Source: Enterovirga aerilata
Lineage (GTDB): Bacteria; Pseudomonadota; Alphaproteobacteria; Rhizobiales; Beijerinckiaceae
NCBI RefSeq assembly: GCF_013044135.1
Contig: NZ_JABEPP010000007.1
Coordinates: 186,001 to 250,000, forward strand
Length of the DNA: 64,000 nucleotides
Direction: 5' to 3'
In this document: positions 25,173 through 34,648 of the stretch, piece after piece
How the letters are laid out: every line of letters starts with the position of its first letter
Numbering within the stretch: position 1 is the stretch's first letter
Made by a program: the position numbers and the translations under genes
Notes under the pieces: model-generated
What the model saw: only the letters and a program-made list of their open reading frames with translations
Database searches by the model: none
Told to the model about the DNA's origin: nothing

Positions 25173-26513
25173 ATGGCGGGTGACGTGCGATTTGCGCCTG
25201 GGTCTCTCACGCGGCGTGCGGCTCTGGGCGCGCTTGGGGTCGGGAGCCTCGCGCTGGCGGGGCGAAGCGTCCAGGCCCAGGCCGCGAAGCCGAGCGAGCT
25301 GAAGGTCGGCATCGCCACCTACCTGTCCGGTCCGGCGAGCGTGTTCGGGGTGCCCGGCCGGCAGGCGGCCGAGATGCTCTTCGACGAGATCAATGCCGAA
25401 GGCGGCATCGCGGGCGTGAAGGTCAGACCGATCTTCGTGGACGAGGGTCCGGGCGTCGACCATTTCGTCGGCGAGTACCGGCGCCTCGTGCAGAGCGAGA
25501 ACGTCAACATCATCTTCTCGGCCATCTCCTCGGCCGATTGCCTCGCCTGCACCCCGCTCGCGGACGAGCTGAAGCGCCCGACGCTGCTCTGGGATTGCGG
25601 CACGCAGCGCATCTTCGAGGACGCGCGCTATCAGTATGCGGTGCGCACGCAGGGGAATGCGACGCCGGAGGTGCTGGCGGCTCTGCTCTACGTCCTGCGC
25701 GCCAAGCCCGACTTCCGGTCGATCGCGGTCGTGAACCAGGATTACGCCTGGGGCCGCGATTCCTGGGCGATCTGGAAGACCGCGATGGACACGCTGAAGC
25801 CGGGGGTCCGGGTCGCGGCGGAGTTCTTCCCGCGCTTTGGCGCGACCGACTTCTCGACGGAGGTCACGCGGCTCCTGGCGCTCCGGCCCGACGTCATCCT
25901 GACGACGTCCTGGGGCGGGGACCTCGACGCCTTCATCCGCCAGTCGGCGGAGCGCCGGCTGTTCGAGCGCTCGACCTTCGTCATGCCGCTCGCCGAATCC
26001 TCGCTCGAACGCGTCGGCAAGACGCTGCCGGCGGGCGTGATCGTGGGCGGGCGCGGCGATCATTGGTTCGGCCACCCGTCGCCGAAGGACCCGGCGCTGC
26101 TCGCGCGCTTCACGGAGAACTACCGCAAGCGCTTCAGCACGTGGCCCATCTATCCCACCCACCACATGGCCCAGGCGGTCTTCGCCATGAAGGCGGGCTA
26201 CGAGAAGGCCATCAAGGCGAAGGGAGGCGGCTGGCCGACGGACGCGGAACTCGCGGCCGCCTTCCAGGGCCTGGAGTTCCCCTCCCTCACGGGCACGATC
26301 AAGATTCGCGAAGACGGACAGGGCCTCGAGGACCAGCTCATCGGAACGACCGTCCACACCGACAAGTATCCCTTCCCGGTCCTGACCGACATGGTGGTGT
26401 TCAAGGCGGCCGACATCACGACGCCCGTCGGGCAGAAGAGCCTCGACTGGCTGAAGACCCTAAGCCCCGACATGCCGGGCAAGATGCCGGCGCCGGTCCC
26501 CTACAGGGGCTGA
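25173..26513 (+). CDS. Liv-type ABC transporter substrate-binding protein
   Basis: A 446-residue Peripla_BP_6 protein. ATG 25173 follows GGAGGA. The N-terminus SLTRRAALGALGVGSLALAG with QAQA behind it is a Tat-like signal (twin Arg), unusual but not rare for this family. The mature part begins LKVGIATYLSGPASVFG and contains NAEGGIAGV and TDFSTEVTRL as expected. Ligands of such proteins include branched-chain amino acids, amides, urea and aromatic acids. It is followed by two permeases and two ATPases in order. Confidence 0.92.
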   Translation: MAGDVRFAPGSLTRRAALGALGVGSLALAGRSVQAQAAKPSELKVGIATYLSGPASVFGVPGRQAAEMLFDEINAEGGIAGVKVRPIFVDEGPGVDHFVGEYRRLVQSENVNIIFSAISSADCLACTPLADELKRPTLLWDCGTQRIFEDARYQYAVRTQGNATPEVLAALLYVLRAKPDFRSIAVVNQDYAWGRDSWAIWKTAMDTLKPGVRVAAEFFPRFGATDFSTEVTRLLALRPDVILTTSWGGDLDAFIRQSAERRLFERSTFVMPLAESSLERVGKTLPAGVIVGGRGDHWFGHPSPKDPALLARFTENYRKRFSTWPIYPTHHMAQAVFAMKAGYEKAIKAKGGGWPTDAELAAAFQGLEFPSLTGTIKIREDGQGLEDQLIGTTVHTDKYPFPVLTDMVVFKAADITTPVGQKSLDWLKTLSPDMPGKMPAPVPYRG

Positions 26514-26523
26514 GCCGCGCGCG

Positions 26524-27456
26524 ATGCCCGGTTGGATCGCCGACAACGCGCTGCTGATCGGGCTCGCCGTCCTCGACGGCCTTTCCTATGCGGCCGCTGT
26601 CTTCATGGTGGCGGTCGGGCTCAACCTGATCTTCGGCGTCCTGCGCGTGCTGAACATCGCGCATGGCAGCCTCTACGCGATCGGGGGCTATTCGGCGGCC
26701 GCGCTCGGGCTCTTCGTGGTCTCGCGCGGCCTGCCGGGCTGGCTCGTCTTCCCGACGCTTCTGGCCGCCTCCGTCCTCGTGGGGCTCGTCCTCGGGCCGC
26801 CGATCGAGCGGCTGCTGCGCCGGACGGAGAAGGAGGAGCCGGTGCTCCAGCTCCTCGTCACCTTCGCGCTGTTCATGATCCTGGAGGACCTGCAGAAGCT
26901 CCTCTTCGGCGTGCAGCCGGTCGTCTTCGACGCGCCGCTCAAGATGCTGGGCACGGTGGACATCCCGTTCGGCCAGGACGTGATCCCGTTCACGGCCTAC
27001 CAGCTCTTCGTCCTGCCCGGGATCGCGCTCGTGACCCTTGCGGGGCTCGCCTGGTTCCTGCGGCGGACGCTCTACGGCCGCATGATCGTGGCGGTCACGA
27101 CCGATCGCGAGGCCGCGCGCGCCATGGGCATCGACGCCGCGAAGGTCACGCTTCTCACCTTCACGGCTGGGGCGGCGCTGGCGGCTCTGGGCGGCGCGCT
27201 CGCCTCGCCCACCGCCTCGCTCGTGCCGGGGGTCGGCGCGCAGACCATCGTCCTCTCCTTCGCGGTCGTCGCCACGGCGGGCCTCGGCCAGATCGAGGGC
27301 GCGGCCGTGACCTCGCTCCTGATCGGGCTCGGACGCTCCTTCGCGGTCTATTTCGAGCCGGAGCTCGAGGTCGTGGTGCCCTATCTCATCATGGTGGCCG
27401 TGCTGCTCGTGCGCCCGCAGGGATTGTTCGGCGTCCCGGAGACGCGCCGGATATGA
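26524..27456 (+). CDS. Liv-type ABC permease (LivH-like)
   Basis: A 310-residue inner-membrane permease with about eight hydrophobic segments. LNLIFGVLRVLNIAHGSLY is the LivH signature near residue 40, and DREAARAMGIDAAKV the cytoplasmic loop that docks the ATPase. It forms the channel with the LivM-like partner. It starts ten bases after the binding-protein stop and overlaps the next gene by four bases. Confidence 0.93.
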   Translation: MPGWIADNALLIGLAVLDGLSYAAAVFMVAVGLNLIFGVLRVLNIAHGSLYAIGGYSAAALGLFVVSRGLPGWLVFPTLLAASVLVGLVLGPPIERLLRRTEKEEPVLQLLVTFALFMILEDLQKLLFGVQPVVFDAPLKMLGTVDIPFGQDVIPFTAYQLFVLPGIALVTLAGLAWFLRRTLYGRMIVAVTTDREAARAMGIDAAKVTLLTFTAGAALAALGGALASPTASLVPGVGAQTIVLSFAVVATAGLGQIEGAAVTSLLIGLGRSFAVYFEPELEVVVPYLIMVAVLLVRPQGLFGVPETRRI

Positions 27457-28412
27457 GCCGTCGCGCCCTTCTCGAACTCGTCGCCGCGCTCGCCGCGGCC
27501 GCCATCGTTCTTCTCGTCGCCGCGCTCGTCCCCTGGCTGCGCTTCGTGCTCACGATCGCGATCGCGAAGGGCATCGCGGTGCTCGGCATCCTGCTCCTCC
27601 TCCGGGCCGGGCAGGTGAGCTTCGGCCACGCGCTCTATGTCGCGCTCGCGGCCTACGCGGCGGCCTTCGCGGCGCCCCGCATGCCCGAGGCGCTGCTCCT
27701 GCTGCCCCTCGGGGCGCTGGTCTCGGGCGCGGTCGGCCTCGTGGTCGGGCTCTTCGTGGTGCGCTACCGCGAGATCTTCTTCGGCATGCTGAACCTCGCC
27801 CTCAGCATGGTCTTCTATTCGGTCCTGGAGAAGTTCTACGCCCTCACCCACGGCACCGACGGCATCCGGCTGCCCGCGATCAGGTATGTCGGGACGGCGC
27901 TCGGCCCGGAGGAGGCGGGCTGGGCGACGCTTGCGGTCGCGATCCTGCTCGCACTCGGCTTCGGGGCCTTCGTGCGGGTCTATCTTCTCTCGCCGATGGG
28001 CGAGGCGCTCTCGGCCATGAAGACGAGGGAGACGCGGCTCGAATTCATGGGCATCCCGGCCCGCCGCGTGCTGCTCGCCGCCTATGTGCTCTCCGCCGTG
28101 ATGGCAGGGTGCGGCGGCGTCATCATCGCCATGACGACGCGGCACGTCACGCCCGCGCTGGCCTATTGGACCGCCTCGGGCGAACTCGTCTTCATCGCCA
28201 TCCTGGGCGGCGCCGGCAGTGTCTTCGGCCCCTTCCTCGGCGCTTTCGGATACGAGCTCACCCGCACCTACGCGGCCGCGCTCGTCGCGGATGCCTGGCA
28301 GATGATCCTCGGGATCGTGCTGCTCGGCGTGATCCTGTTCGCGCCCGGCGGGCTGTGGGGGATGGGACGCTCCGCGCTGCGCCGCAGGCCTGCCGGGGAG
28401 GGGGCGGCATGA
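27453..28412 (+). CDS. Liv-type ABC permease (LivM-like)
   Basis: A 319-residue permease. GQVSFGHALYVALAAYAA is the LivM signature (GQ-S-GHA); RETRLEFMGIPARRVLL is the ATPase-docking loop, and GGAGSVFGPFLGAF lies near the C-terminus. The ATG overlaps the LivH-like stop (ATGA) and its own stop overlaps the LivG-like ATG. The first 40 residues are very hydrophobic. Confidence 0.93.
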   Translation: MSRRALLELVAALAAAAIVLLVAALVPWLRFVLTIAIAKGIAVLGILLLLRAGQVSFGHALYVALAAYAAAFAAPRMPEALLLLPLGALVSGAVGLVVGLFVVRYREIFFGMLNLALSMVFYSVLEKFYALTHGTDGIRLPAIRYVGTALGPEEAGWATLAVAILLALGFGAFVRVYLLSPMGEALSAMKTRETRLEFMGIPARRVLLAAYVLSAVMAGCGGVIIAMTTRHVTPALAYWTASGELVFIAILGGAGSVFGPFLGAFGYELTRTYAAALVADAWQMILGIVLLGVILFAPGGLWGMGRSALRRRPAGEGAA

Positions 28413-29179
28413 CGGCCCTCCTCGCCGCGCGCGGCCTCCGCCTCGCCTTCGGGGGCGTGAAGGCGGCCGACGGCGTCGATCTCGATGTCCGGGCCGGCGA
28501 GCACCTCGCCATCATCGGCCCGAACGGCGCCGGCAAGACGACCTTCATCAACATGGTGACCGGCTACCTGAAGCCGCAGGCCGGGGAGATCGCCTTCGAG
28601 GGCCGGCCCATCCTCGGCCTCTCGCCGCGCCGCATCGTCCGGCTCGGAATCGCGCGCTCCTTCCAGCTGCCGCAGCTCTTCACCGAGCATACCGTGCTGC
28701 AGAACGCCGCGCTCGCGGTCGCGTCCCGCGGCACCTTCTGGTCGGCCATCCGGCCTCTCCTGGACGGCGCGCATGTGGCGGAAGCCTCCGAGCTCCTCGG
28801 CCGGTTCGGCCTGTCCGATCTCGCCGGCCGTCGCGCGGACGCGCTGAACGAGGGTGCGCGCAAGCTCGCCGACATCGCCATGGCGCTCGCGCTCAAGCCG
28901 CGGCTCCTCCTCATGGACGAGCCGACGAGCGGGGTCGCGGCCTCCGAGAAGATGGCCATCGTGGAGACCCTCGTGCGCGTGCTGCGCGAGGCGGGCGTGA
29001 CGGCCGTCTTCGTGGAGCACGACATGGACGTGGTCGCCCGCTTCGCCGACCGGGTCGCGGTCTGGAACCAGGGCCGCATCTCGGCGCTCGGGCCGCCGGC
29101 GACGATCCTGGAGGATCCCGCCGTCCAGCGCGACGTCATCGGCATCAGGGTCCGGGAGGGCGCCGATGCTGCGGCTTGA
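28409..29179 (+). CDS. Liv-type ABC ATPase (LivG-like)
   Basis: A 256-residue ATPase: Walker A GPNGAGKTT, Q-loop in SFQLPQLF, Walker B LLLMDEPTSGV, and the switch histidine in EHDMD. The signature is LNEGARKLADIAMAL, where the usual LS-x-G reads LNEG; Ser to Asn here is uncommon and may lower ATP turnover or simply be a variant of the group. It is coupled to both neighbours: four bases with LivM and fourteen with LivF. Confidence 0.92.
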   Translation: MTALLAARGLRLAFGGVKAADGVDLDVRAGEHLAIIGPNGAGKTTFINMVTGYLKPQAGEIAFEGRPILGLSPRRIVRLGIARSFQLPQLFTEHTVLQNAALAVASRGTFWSAIRPLLDGAHVAEASELLGRFGLSDLAGRRADALNEGARKLADIAMALALKPRLLLMDEPTSGVAASEKMAIVETLVRVLREAGVTAVFVEHDMDVVARFADRVAVWNQGRISALGPPATILEDPAVQRDVIGIRVREGADAAA

Positions 29180-29822
29180 GGACGTGACCGTCGAGCTCGC
29201 CGGCGTCGCGGTGCTGCGGCGCGTGTCGTTCCAGGTCCCGCCGGGCGGGCGGGTCGCGCTGATCGGCCGGAACGGGGCGGGCAAGACGACCACTTTGCGC
29301 ACCCTGATGGGGCTCGTGCCGCCGCGCGAGGGGCGCATCACGCTCGCCGGGCGCGATTGCACGCGGCTCCCGGCCCATCGGCGCACCTCTCTCGGGATCG
29401 GCTACGCGCCGGAGGAGCGGCGGCTCTTCGGCAGCTTCTCCGTCCGCAGCAACATCCTCCTGCCGGCCGAGGTCCTCTCGCTCCCGGATGACGAGATCGG
29501 GCGCCGGAGCGATCTCGTCTTCGGCCTGCTCCCCGAGCTGCGCGAACTCGCCCCGCGCCGGGCTGCAGGCCTGTCGGGCGGGCAGGGGAAGATGGTGGCG
29601 CTCGGCCGCGCCCTCATGGTCGGCACCCGGGCCATCCTGCTCGACGAGCCCTTCCAGGGCCTCGCCCCGGCGCTGGCGCTCCGCTACGCCGACGCGCTCG
29701 GCCGGCTGCGCGAGGCGCTGCCCGACGTCGCGATCCTGATCACCGAATCGAGCCCCGATCTCCTTGCATCCCTCGTCGACGAGACCTTCGTCATCGAGCG
29801 GGGCGAGATCGCGCGCGCCTAG
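29166..29822 (+). CDS. Liv-type ABC ATPase (LivF-like)
   Basis: A 218-residue ATPase, shorter than the typical 235. Walker A GRNGAGKTT, signature LSGGQGKMVALGRAL, Walker B ILLDEPFQGLAP. The final histidine region reads ITESSPDL, so the switch His found in LivG-type proteins is replaced; many LivF proteins have Q here. Its start overlaps the LivG-like gene by fourteen bases. It closes the transporter operon. Confidence 0.91.
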   Translation: MLRLEDVTVELAGVAVLRRVSFQVPPGGRVALIGRNGAGKTTTLRTLMGLVPPREGRITLAGRDCTRLPAHRRTSLGIGYAPEERRLFGSFSVRSNILLPAEVLSLPDDEIGRRSDLVFGLLPELRELAPRRAAGLSGGQGKMVALGRALMVGTRAILLDEPFQGLAPALALRYADALGRLREALPDVAILITESSPDLLASLVDETFVIERGEIARA

Positions 29823-29911
29823 GATAAGCTTCGTTCAGATCCCGGTCGCGCATCCAGGCACGGGACGGACAAGACGGATGCGATCGAGGAAGCAAGCTGA
29901 GGAGGTTCGAG

Positions 29912-30892
29912 ATGACCGAGACCACCTTCACCCGCCGGCACGCTCTGCTCGGCGCCGCCATCGGGAGCGGCGCGCTCGCGCTGGGTCTGCCCAGGCCGGG
30001 CCTTGCCAAGGCGCCGATGCTCGGGACGCCGGCGCCCTATTTCTACCGGTTCAAGCTGGGCGGCGCAGAGGCGACGATCGTGTCCGACGGCACGCTGCCG
30101 CTCGGCAACCCGCATACCAACTTCACGGGCCTGTCCCCGCAGGAGATGGACAAGCAGCTCACCGACAACTTCCTGCCCACGACGAACGCCGTGCTCGAGC
30201 AGAACGTGCTCATCCTGAACACCGGCGACCGCATGGTCCTGTTCGACACCGGCATGGGCAGCCTGCAGCTCTTCGGACCGACCACCGGCAAGCTGCTGAG
30301 GACGATGAAGCAGGCGGGAATCGACCCGAATGACATCGACGCGGTCGTCATGAGCCATGCGCATGTCGACCATTGCGGCGGCAATGTCGGCGACGACGGC
30401 CGGAGCAACTTCCCGAACGCGCAGTTCTACATCAGCCAGGCCGATTTCGACTTCTGGACGGACGAGACGAAGGTCGCCAAGGAGTTCAAGGCGTTCCTGG
30501 ACACGGCCCGGAAGAACCTCCTGCCCGTGCGGGACCGGCTGGTCTTCATCAAGGACGGGCAGGAGTTCCTGCCGGGGATCACCGCGCTCGCGGCGCCCGG
30601 CCACACGGTCGGGCACACGATCTTCATGATCTCCAGCGGCAACAGCCAGCTCTGCTATATCGGCGACCTCACGCATCACCCGGTCCTGCTGATGGAGAAG
30701 CCCCGCACGCAATTCGCCTACGACACCGATCCGAGGCAATCGGCCGAGACGCGGGTGAAGATGCTGACGATGCTGGCCGAGAAGCGGATCCCGATCCTCG
30801 CCTACCATTTCGCCTGGCCGGGCCTCGGCCACGTCGCCAAGGCGGGCGAAGGCTTCCGCTACTATCCCGAGCCGATGAAGATGGAGATGTGA
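29912..30892 (+). CDS. Exported metallo-beta-lactamase-fold hydrolase
   Basis: A 326-residue protein preceded by GAGGAGG. The Tat-like signal is TRRHALLG with a hydrophobic run and a likely cleavage at GLAKA (residues 30-34). The metal motif is SHAHVDHCGG (H149, H151, D153, H154), and GHTVGH and the late AYHFAWPG supply further ligands, as in methyl-parathion-hydrolase-like proteins. It acts in the periplasm on an ester or lactone. It lies 90 bases after the transporter operon and may prepare its ligand. Confidence 0.87.
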   Translation: MTETTFTRRHALLGAAIGSGALALGLPRPGLAKAPMLGTPAPYFYRFKLGGAEATIVSDGTLPLGNPHTNFTGLSPQEMDKQLTDNFLPTTNAVLEQNVLILNTGDRMVLFDTGMGSLQLFGPTTGKLLRTMKQAGIDPNDIDAVVMSHAHVDHCGGNVGDDGRSNFPNAQFYISQADFDFWTDETKVAKEFKAFLDTARKNLLPVRDRLVFIKDGQEFLPGITALAAPGHTVGHTIFMISSGNSQLCYIGDLTHHPVLLMEKPRTQFAYDTDPRQSAETRVKMLTMLAEKRIPILAYHFAWPGLGHVAKAGEGFRYYPEPMKMEM

Positions 30893-30899
30893 GGCGGTT

Positions 30900-30923
30900 G
30901 CCGCCCGGTTTCCGCCGGGCGGC
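30900..30923. terminator. Bidirectional terminator between convergent genes
   Basis: GCCGCCCGG (30900-30908) and CCGGGCGGC (30915-30923) form a perfect nine-base stem with a six-base loop. It is centred between the exported hydrolase (+) and the alcohol dehydrogenase (-), as expected for a shared terminator. Confidence 0.65.
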
Positions 30924-30933
30924 GACCCGATCA

Positions 30934-32058
30934 TCACATGACGACGAGGTGGCGGATGACCTCGCCGCGGTCGAGCAGGTCGAAGGCCTCGTTGATCTCG
31001 TCGAGCGGGCCGGTCCCGGACATCAGCTTGGTCACCGGCAGGCGCCCCTGCTGCCACAGCTCGATGTAGCGGGGGATGTCCCGCGAGGGCACGCAGGAGC
31101 CCATATAGGATCCGCGGATGTCGCGCTCCTCGCCGACCAGCGCGACGGGCGGGATCTGGAAGCGCTGGTTCGGGTTGGCGAGGCCGGCCGCCGCCGTGGT
31201 GCCGCCCCGGCGCGTGAGGCGGAAGGCGAGATCGAAGGCCTGCACGGAGCCCGCCATCTCGACCGCGTGGTGGACGCCGCCGCCGGTGAGGTCGCGGACG
31301 GCTTCGACCGTGTTCGGGTCGCTCGCCATGAAGGTGTCCGTCGCGCCGATCTCGCGCGCCGCGTCGAGCTTGGCGTGCGAGATGTCGATCGCGATGACGC
31401 GGCTCGCCCCGCAGGCAAGCGCCCCGAGCACGGCGGAGAGCCCGACCCCGCCGAGCCCCACGACCGCCACGCTCTCGCCCATCCGCACCCGGCAGGTGTT
31501 CACGACCGTGCCGACGCCCGTCATCACGGCGCAGCCGAAGAGCGCGGCCTCGATCAGCGGCACGTCCCGGCTGATCTTCACGATCGAGCGGCGCGAGATG
31601 ACGGCGTATTCGCTGAAGGCGGAGACGCCGCTGTGGTGGTTGATCTCCTCGCCGTCGCAGCGGATCCGGCGTGCGCCGGAGAGGAGGGTGCCGCGGCCGT
31701 TCGCCAGGTGCCCGGGCTCGCAGAGCTGGCCGCGGCCCTCGGCGCATGGGCCGCACGCCCCGCAGACCGGCAGGAACGACATGACCACGTGGTCGCCGAC
31801 CGCGAGGTCGCCCACGCCCGGCCCGAGCTCCGCCACGACGCCCGACGCCTCGTGGCCGAGCGCGATAGGCGTCGGCCGGGGCCGGTCGCCGTTGATCGCC
31901 GACAGGTCCGAGTGGCAGACGCCCGCCGCCGCGATCTTCACCAGCACCTCGCCGGGACCGGGCGGCGCGAGCTCGACCTCCTCGATCGACAGCGGCCGGG
32001 TGTCCGCATAGGGGCGTTCGACCGGCGACGAGCGCAGGATGGCTGATCGGGCTCTCAC
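30934..32058 (-). CDS. Zinc-dependent alcohol dehydrogenase (MDR family)
   Basis: A 374-residue enzyme. GTG 32058 is preferred because GGAGAGCGAGG precedes it and the extra upstream residues are not protein-like. It has catalytic zinc ligands in GVCHSD and LGHEASG, the four-cysteine structural site CGACGPCAEGRGQLC, and the NAD fold VAVVGLGGVGLSAVLG followed by an acidic residue (AIDIS), so it uses NAD. It is closest to the class III and aryl-alcohol type dehydrogenases. Last gene of a long leftward unit that carries a transporter, an acyl-CoA ligase and an acyl-CoA dehydrogenase. Confidence 0.88.
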   Translation of the reverse strand: MRARSAILRSSPVERPYADTRPLSIEEVELAPPGPGEVLVKIAAAGVCHSDLSAINGDRPRPTPIALGHEASGVVAELGPGVGDLAVGDHVVMSFLPVCGACGPCAEGRGQLCEPGHLANGRGTLLSGARRIRCDGEEINHHSGVSAFSEYAVISRRSIVKISRDVPLIEAALFGCAVMTGVGTVVNTCRVRMGESVAVVGLGGVGLSAVLGALACGASRVIAIDISHAKLDAAREIGATDTFMASDPNTVEAVRDLTGGGVHHAVEMAGSVQAFDLAFRLTRRGGTTAAAGLANPNQRFQIPPVALVGEERDIRGSYMGSCVPSRDIPRYIELWQQGRLPVTKLMSGTGPLDEINEAFDLLDRGEVIRHLVVM

Positions 32059-32159
32059 GACCTCGCTCTCCTCCCCGGCGCCCCGTCCAGCCGGGCTCCT
32101 CACCGAACATCCCAGAGGGTGCCGGGCAGGGCAAGCCCGCGGCGGGCGATGCGGGAGGC

Positions 32160-32888
32160 TCAGCCGGCTGCGGAACCGCCCAGATAGGTGGCGGCGACCG
32201 CGGGGTTGTCGCGAAGATCGGCTGCCGAGCCCTCCATGGCGACCGCGCCGCGCTCGATCACGTAGCCGTAATCGGCGATGCGGAGCGCGGCGCGCGCGTT
32301 CTGCTCGACGAGCAGCAGCGACATGCCGCGATCGCGCAGGCCAGCGATGGCATCGAGGATCTCCCGCACGATCCGCGGGGCGAGACCGAGCGACGGCTCG
32401 TCCAGCATGAGGAGGCGCGGGCGGGCGAGGAGCGCGCGGCCGAGCGCGAGCATCTGGCGCTCGCCGCCCGACAAGGTGGAGGCGAGCTGGCCTGCCCGCT
32501 CCCGAAGCCGCGGGAAGAGCCGATAGATCTCCTCGCGCGCCTCCCGGCGCGTCCGCGCATCCTCGTGCCGGCGCAGGAAGCCGCCGAGCTCCAGATTGTC
32601 CGCGACGCTCATCTCGCCGAACAGGGCGCGCTCCTCCGGCACGAGGGAAAGCCCGATTTCCGCCCGCTCCTCCAGCGAAAGGCGATGGATCGGCTCCCCG
32701 TCGAACCTGATCTCGCCGCGGCAGGGCAGGGCGCCCATGAGGGCCTTGAGCAGGCTCGTCTTGCCCGCGCCGTTCGGCCCGAGCACCGTCACGATCTGCC
32801 CCGGGCCGACAGCGAGCGAAAGCCCGCGCACGGCCTCGCTCTCGCCGTAACGCACCTCGATCCCGCGCGCCTGCAGGAGGGAGGTCAT
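32160..32888 (-). CDS. Liv-type ABC ATPase (LivF-like)
   Basis: A 242-residue ATPase with Walker A GPNGAGKTS, signature LSGGERQMLALGRAL and Walker B LLMLDEPSLGLAP, the textbook LivF pattern. Its start overlaps the end of the permease-ATPase fusion by four bases. It powers the second Liv-type importer of the window, whose substrate probably feeds the ligase and dehydrogenase encoded upstream. Confidence 0.93.
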   Translation of the reverse strand: MTSLLQARGIEVRYGESEAVRGLSLAVGPGQIVTVLGPNGAGKTSLLKALMGALPCRGEIRFDGEPIHRLSLEERAEIGLSLVPEERALFGEMSVADNLELGGFLRRHEDARTRREAREEIYRLFPRLRERAGQLASTLSGGERQMLALGRALLARPRLLMLDEPSLGLAPRIVREILDAIAGLRDRGMSLLLVEQNARAALRIADYGYVIERGAVAMEGSAADLRDNPAVAATYLGGSAAG

Positions 32889-34648
32889 GCCTCCGCCCCG
32901 CCCAAATAGGCCTCGATCACGCGCGGATCGCCCCGCACCGAGGCGGGGGTGCCCTCGGCGATCTTCGTCCCGAAATCGACGACGACGAGGCGGTCGACCA
33001 GGTTCATCACGAAGTCCATGTCGTGCTCGACGAGAAGGATGGTGACCCCCTCGTCGCGCAGCTCACGCAGCAGGGCCGAGAGCCGGGCCTTCTCGTGATG
33101 GCGCAGCCCGGCCGCTGGCTCGTCGAGAAGCAGGAGCTTCGGGTCGCTGGCCAGGGCCCGGGCGATCTCCAGGATGCGCTGCTGCCCGAGGGCCAGATGT
33201 CCGGCCGCCTGGGCTGCGAATTCGCCGAGGCCGACACGGTCGAGCTGGCGCTGGGCCTCGAACAGGATGCGGGCCTCCTCCGCGCGGTCGAGCCGGAGGG
33301 CCGAGCGGAGGATGCCCGCCTCTCCGCGCCCATGCGCGCCGAGTGCCGCGTTCTCCAGCACGCTCATCTCGGGGCGGAGGAGGACGTGCTGGAACGTGCG
33401 CGCCACGCCCGCGCCCGCGATCGCGCGCGGCGAGGCGCCGTCGATGCGCCGGCCTTCGAGGCGGATTTCCCCGGCCGTGGCCGGCTGCACGCCGGTCAGG
33501 AGGTCGAAGAGCGTGCTCTTGCCAGCCCCGTTCGGGCCGATGAGGCCCAGGATCTCGCCGGTCCGGATCTCGAAGGACACCTCGTTGACGGCGACGAGCC
33601 CGCCGAAGCGCTTCACGGCGCCGCGCACCTCCAGCAGCGCCTGCCCGGGCTGCGCCCGCTCCCGGCGCGGCAGCGGGCCGGCGGAGCCGGGCGCGCGGAC
33701 GGGGGCGGGTTTCGGCAGGATGCGGGAAAGATAGGGCATCATTCCGCCGCCCGTCGTGTTGAGGAGGAGCACGACCAGGATGCCGAAGGCCGCCATCTCG
33801 TAGCTGCCGCTCCTGCCGAAAAGGTGCGGCAGGACATCGCGCAAAGCGGTTCGGATCGCCTCGAAGACGGCGCTGCCGAGGAGCGCCCCGCCGAGCTGTC
33901 CCGTGCCGCCGATCACGACCATGAAGAGGTAGTCGACCGAGGCGTTGACCCCGAAGGGGCTCGGATTGACCACCCGCACGTAGTGGGCCTGCAGCCACCC
34001 GGCGACCGCGGCCAGGATCGCCGCGATGCAGAACACCGCCACCCGGAGCCGGGCCGTCGGCACGCCGAGGCTCTCCGCCATGATCTCCGCAGGCAGGCTC
34101 CGCATTGCGCGGCCGACCCGGCTGTCGAGCAGGTTCGACGCCATCGCCATGGCGAGCGCGACCGCGGCCCAGACCAGCACATGGACGAGGCGCGGATCGG
34201 TGAAGGCGACGCCCCCGATCGCGATGGCGGGAAGGCCCGTGATGCCGTTGAAGCCGCCGAGCCCAGGCAGGTTGCCGAAAAGGAAGAACACGGCCATGCC
34301 CCAGGCGAGCGTGCCGAGGACGAGGTAGTGGCCGGCGAGCCGCACCGTGAGCGCGCCGAGCGCGAGCGCCACGAGGGCGGTCGCGGCGACGCTGACTGGC
34401 AGGCTCGCGAGCGGCGACCAGCCCTGGCCCACGGTGAGGAGGGCGGTCGCGTAAGCGGCGACGCCGCAGAACGCGGCCTGCCCGAAGGACGTCATGCCGG
34501 CGACGCCGGTCAGCAGGACGAGGCCGATGCAGACGAGCCCGTTCAAGCCGATATAGGTCAGCGCCGTCACGAATTGCGGCGGCAGCACGAGTGGCGCGAG
34601 CGCCAGCGCCAGAACGAGCCCGGCGAGGAAGAGGCGGCGGGCGCTCAT
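32885..34648 (-). CDS. Liv-type permease-ATPase fusion (LivM-LivG)
   Basis: A 587-residue fusion. Residues about 1-320 are a LivM-like permease (SFGQAAFCGVAAYATALL, VIGGTGQLGGALLG); a proline- and arginine-rich linker of about 40 residues follows; the rest is a LivG-like ATPase with GPNGAGKST, HLALGQQRILEIARAL as signature, LLLLDEPAAGL and EHDMD. Both halves are complete. ATG 34648 overlaps the LivH-like stop by four bases. Such fusions occur in some alpha- and betaproteobacterial Liv operons and fix a 1:1 stoichiometry. The long open frame upstream of 34648 is antisense noise. Confidence 0.92.
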   Translation of the reverse strand: MSARRLFLAGLVLALALAPLVLPPQFVTALTYIGLNGLVCIGLVLLTGVAGMTSFGQAAFCGVAAYATALLTVGQGWSPLASLPVSVAATALVALALGALTVRLAGHYLVLGTLAWGMAVFFLFGNLPGLGGFNGITGLPAIAIGGVAFTDPRLVHVLVWAAVALAMAMASNLLDSRVGRAMRSLPAEIMAESLGVPTARLRVAVFCIAAILAAVAGWLQAHYVRVVNPSPFGVNASVDYLFMVVIGGTGQLGGALLGSAVFEAIRTALRDVLPHLFGRSGSYEMAAFGILVVLLLNTTGGGMMPYLSRILPKPAPVRAPGSAGPLPRRERAQPGQALLEVRGAVKRFGGLVAVNEVSFEIRTGEILGLIGPNGAGKSTLFDLLTGVQPATAGEIRLEGRRIDGASPRAIAGAGVARTFQHVLLRPEMSVLENAALGAHGRGEAGILRSALRLDRAEEARILFEAQRQLDRVGLGEFAAQAAGHLALGQQRILEIARALASDPKLLLLDEPAAGLRHHEKARLSALLRELRDEGVTILLVEHDMDFVMNLVDRLVVVDFGTKIAEGTPASVRGDPRVIEAYLGGAEA

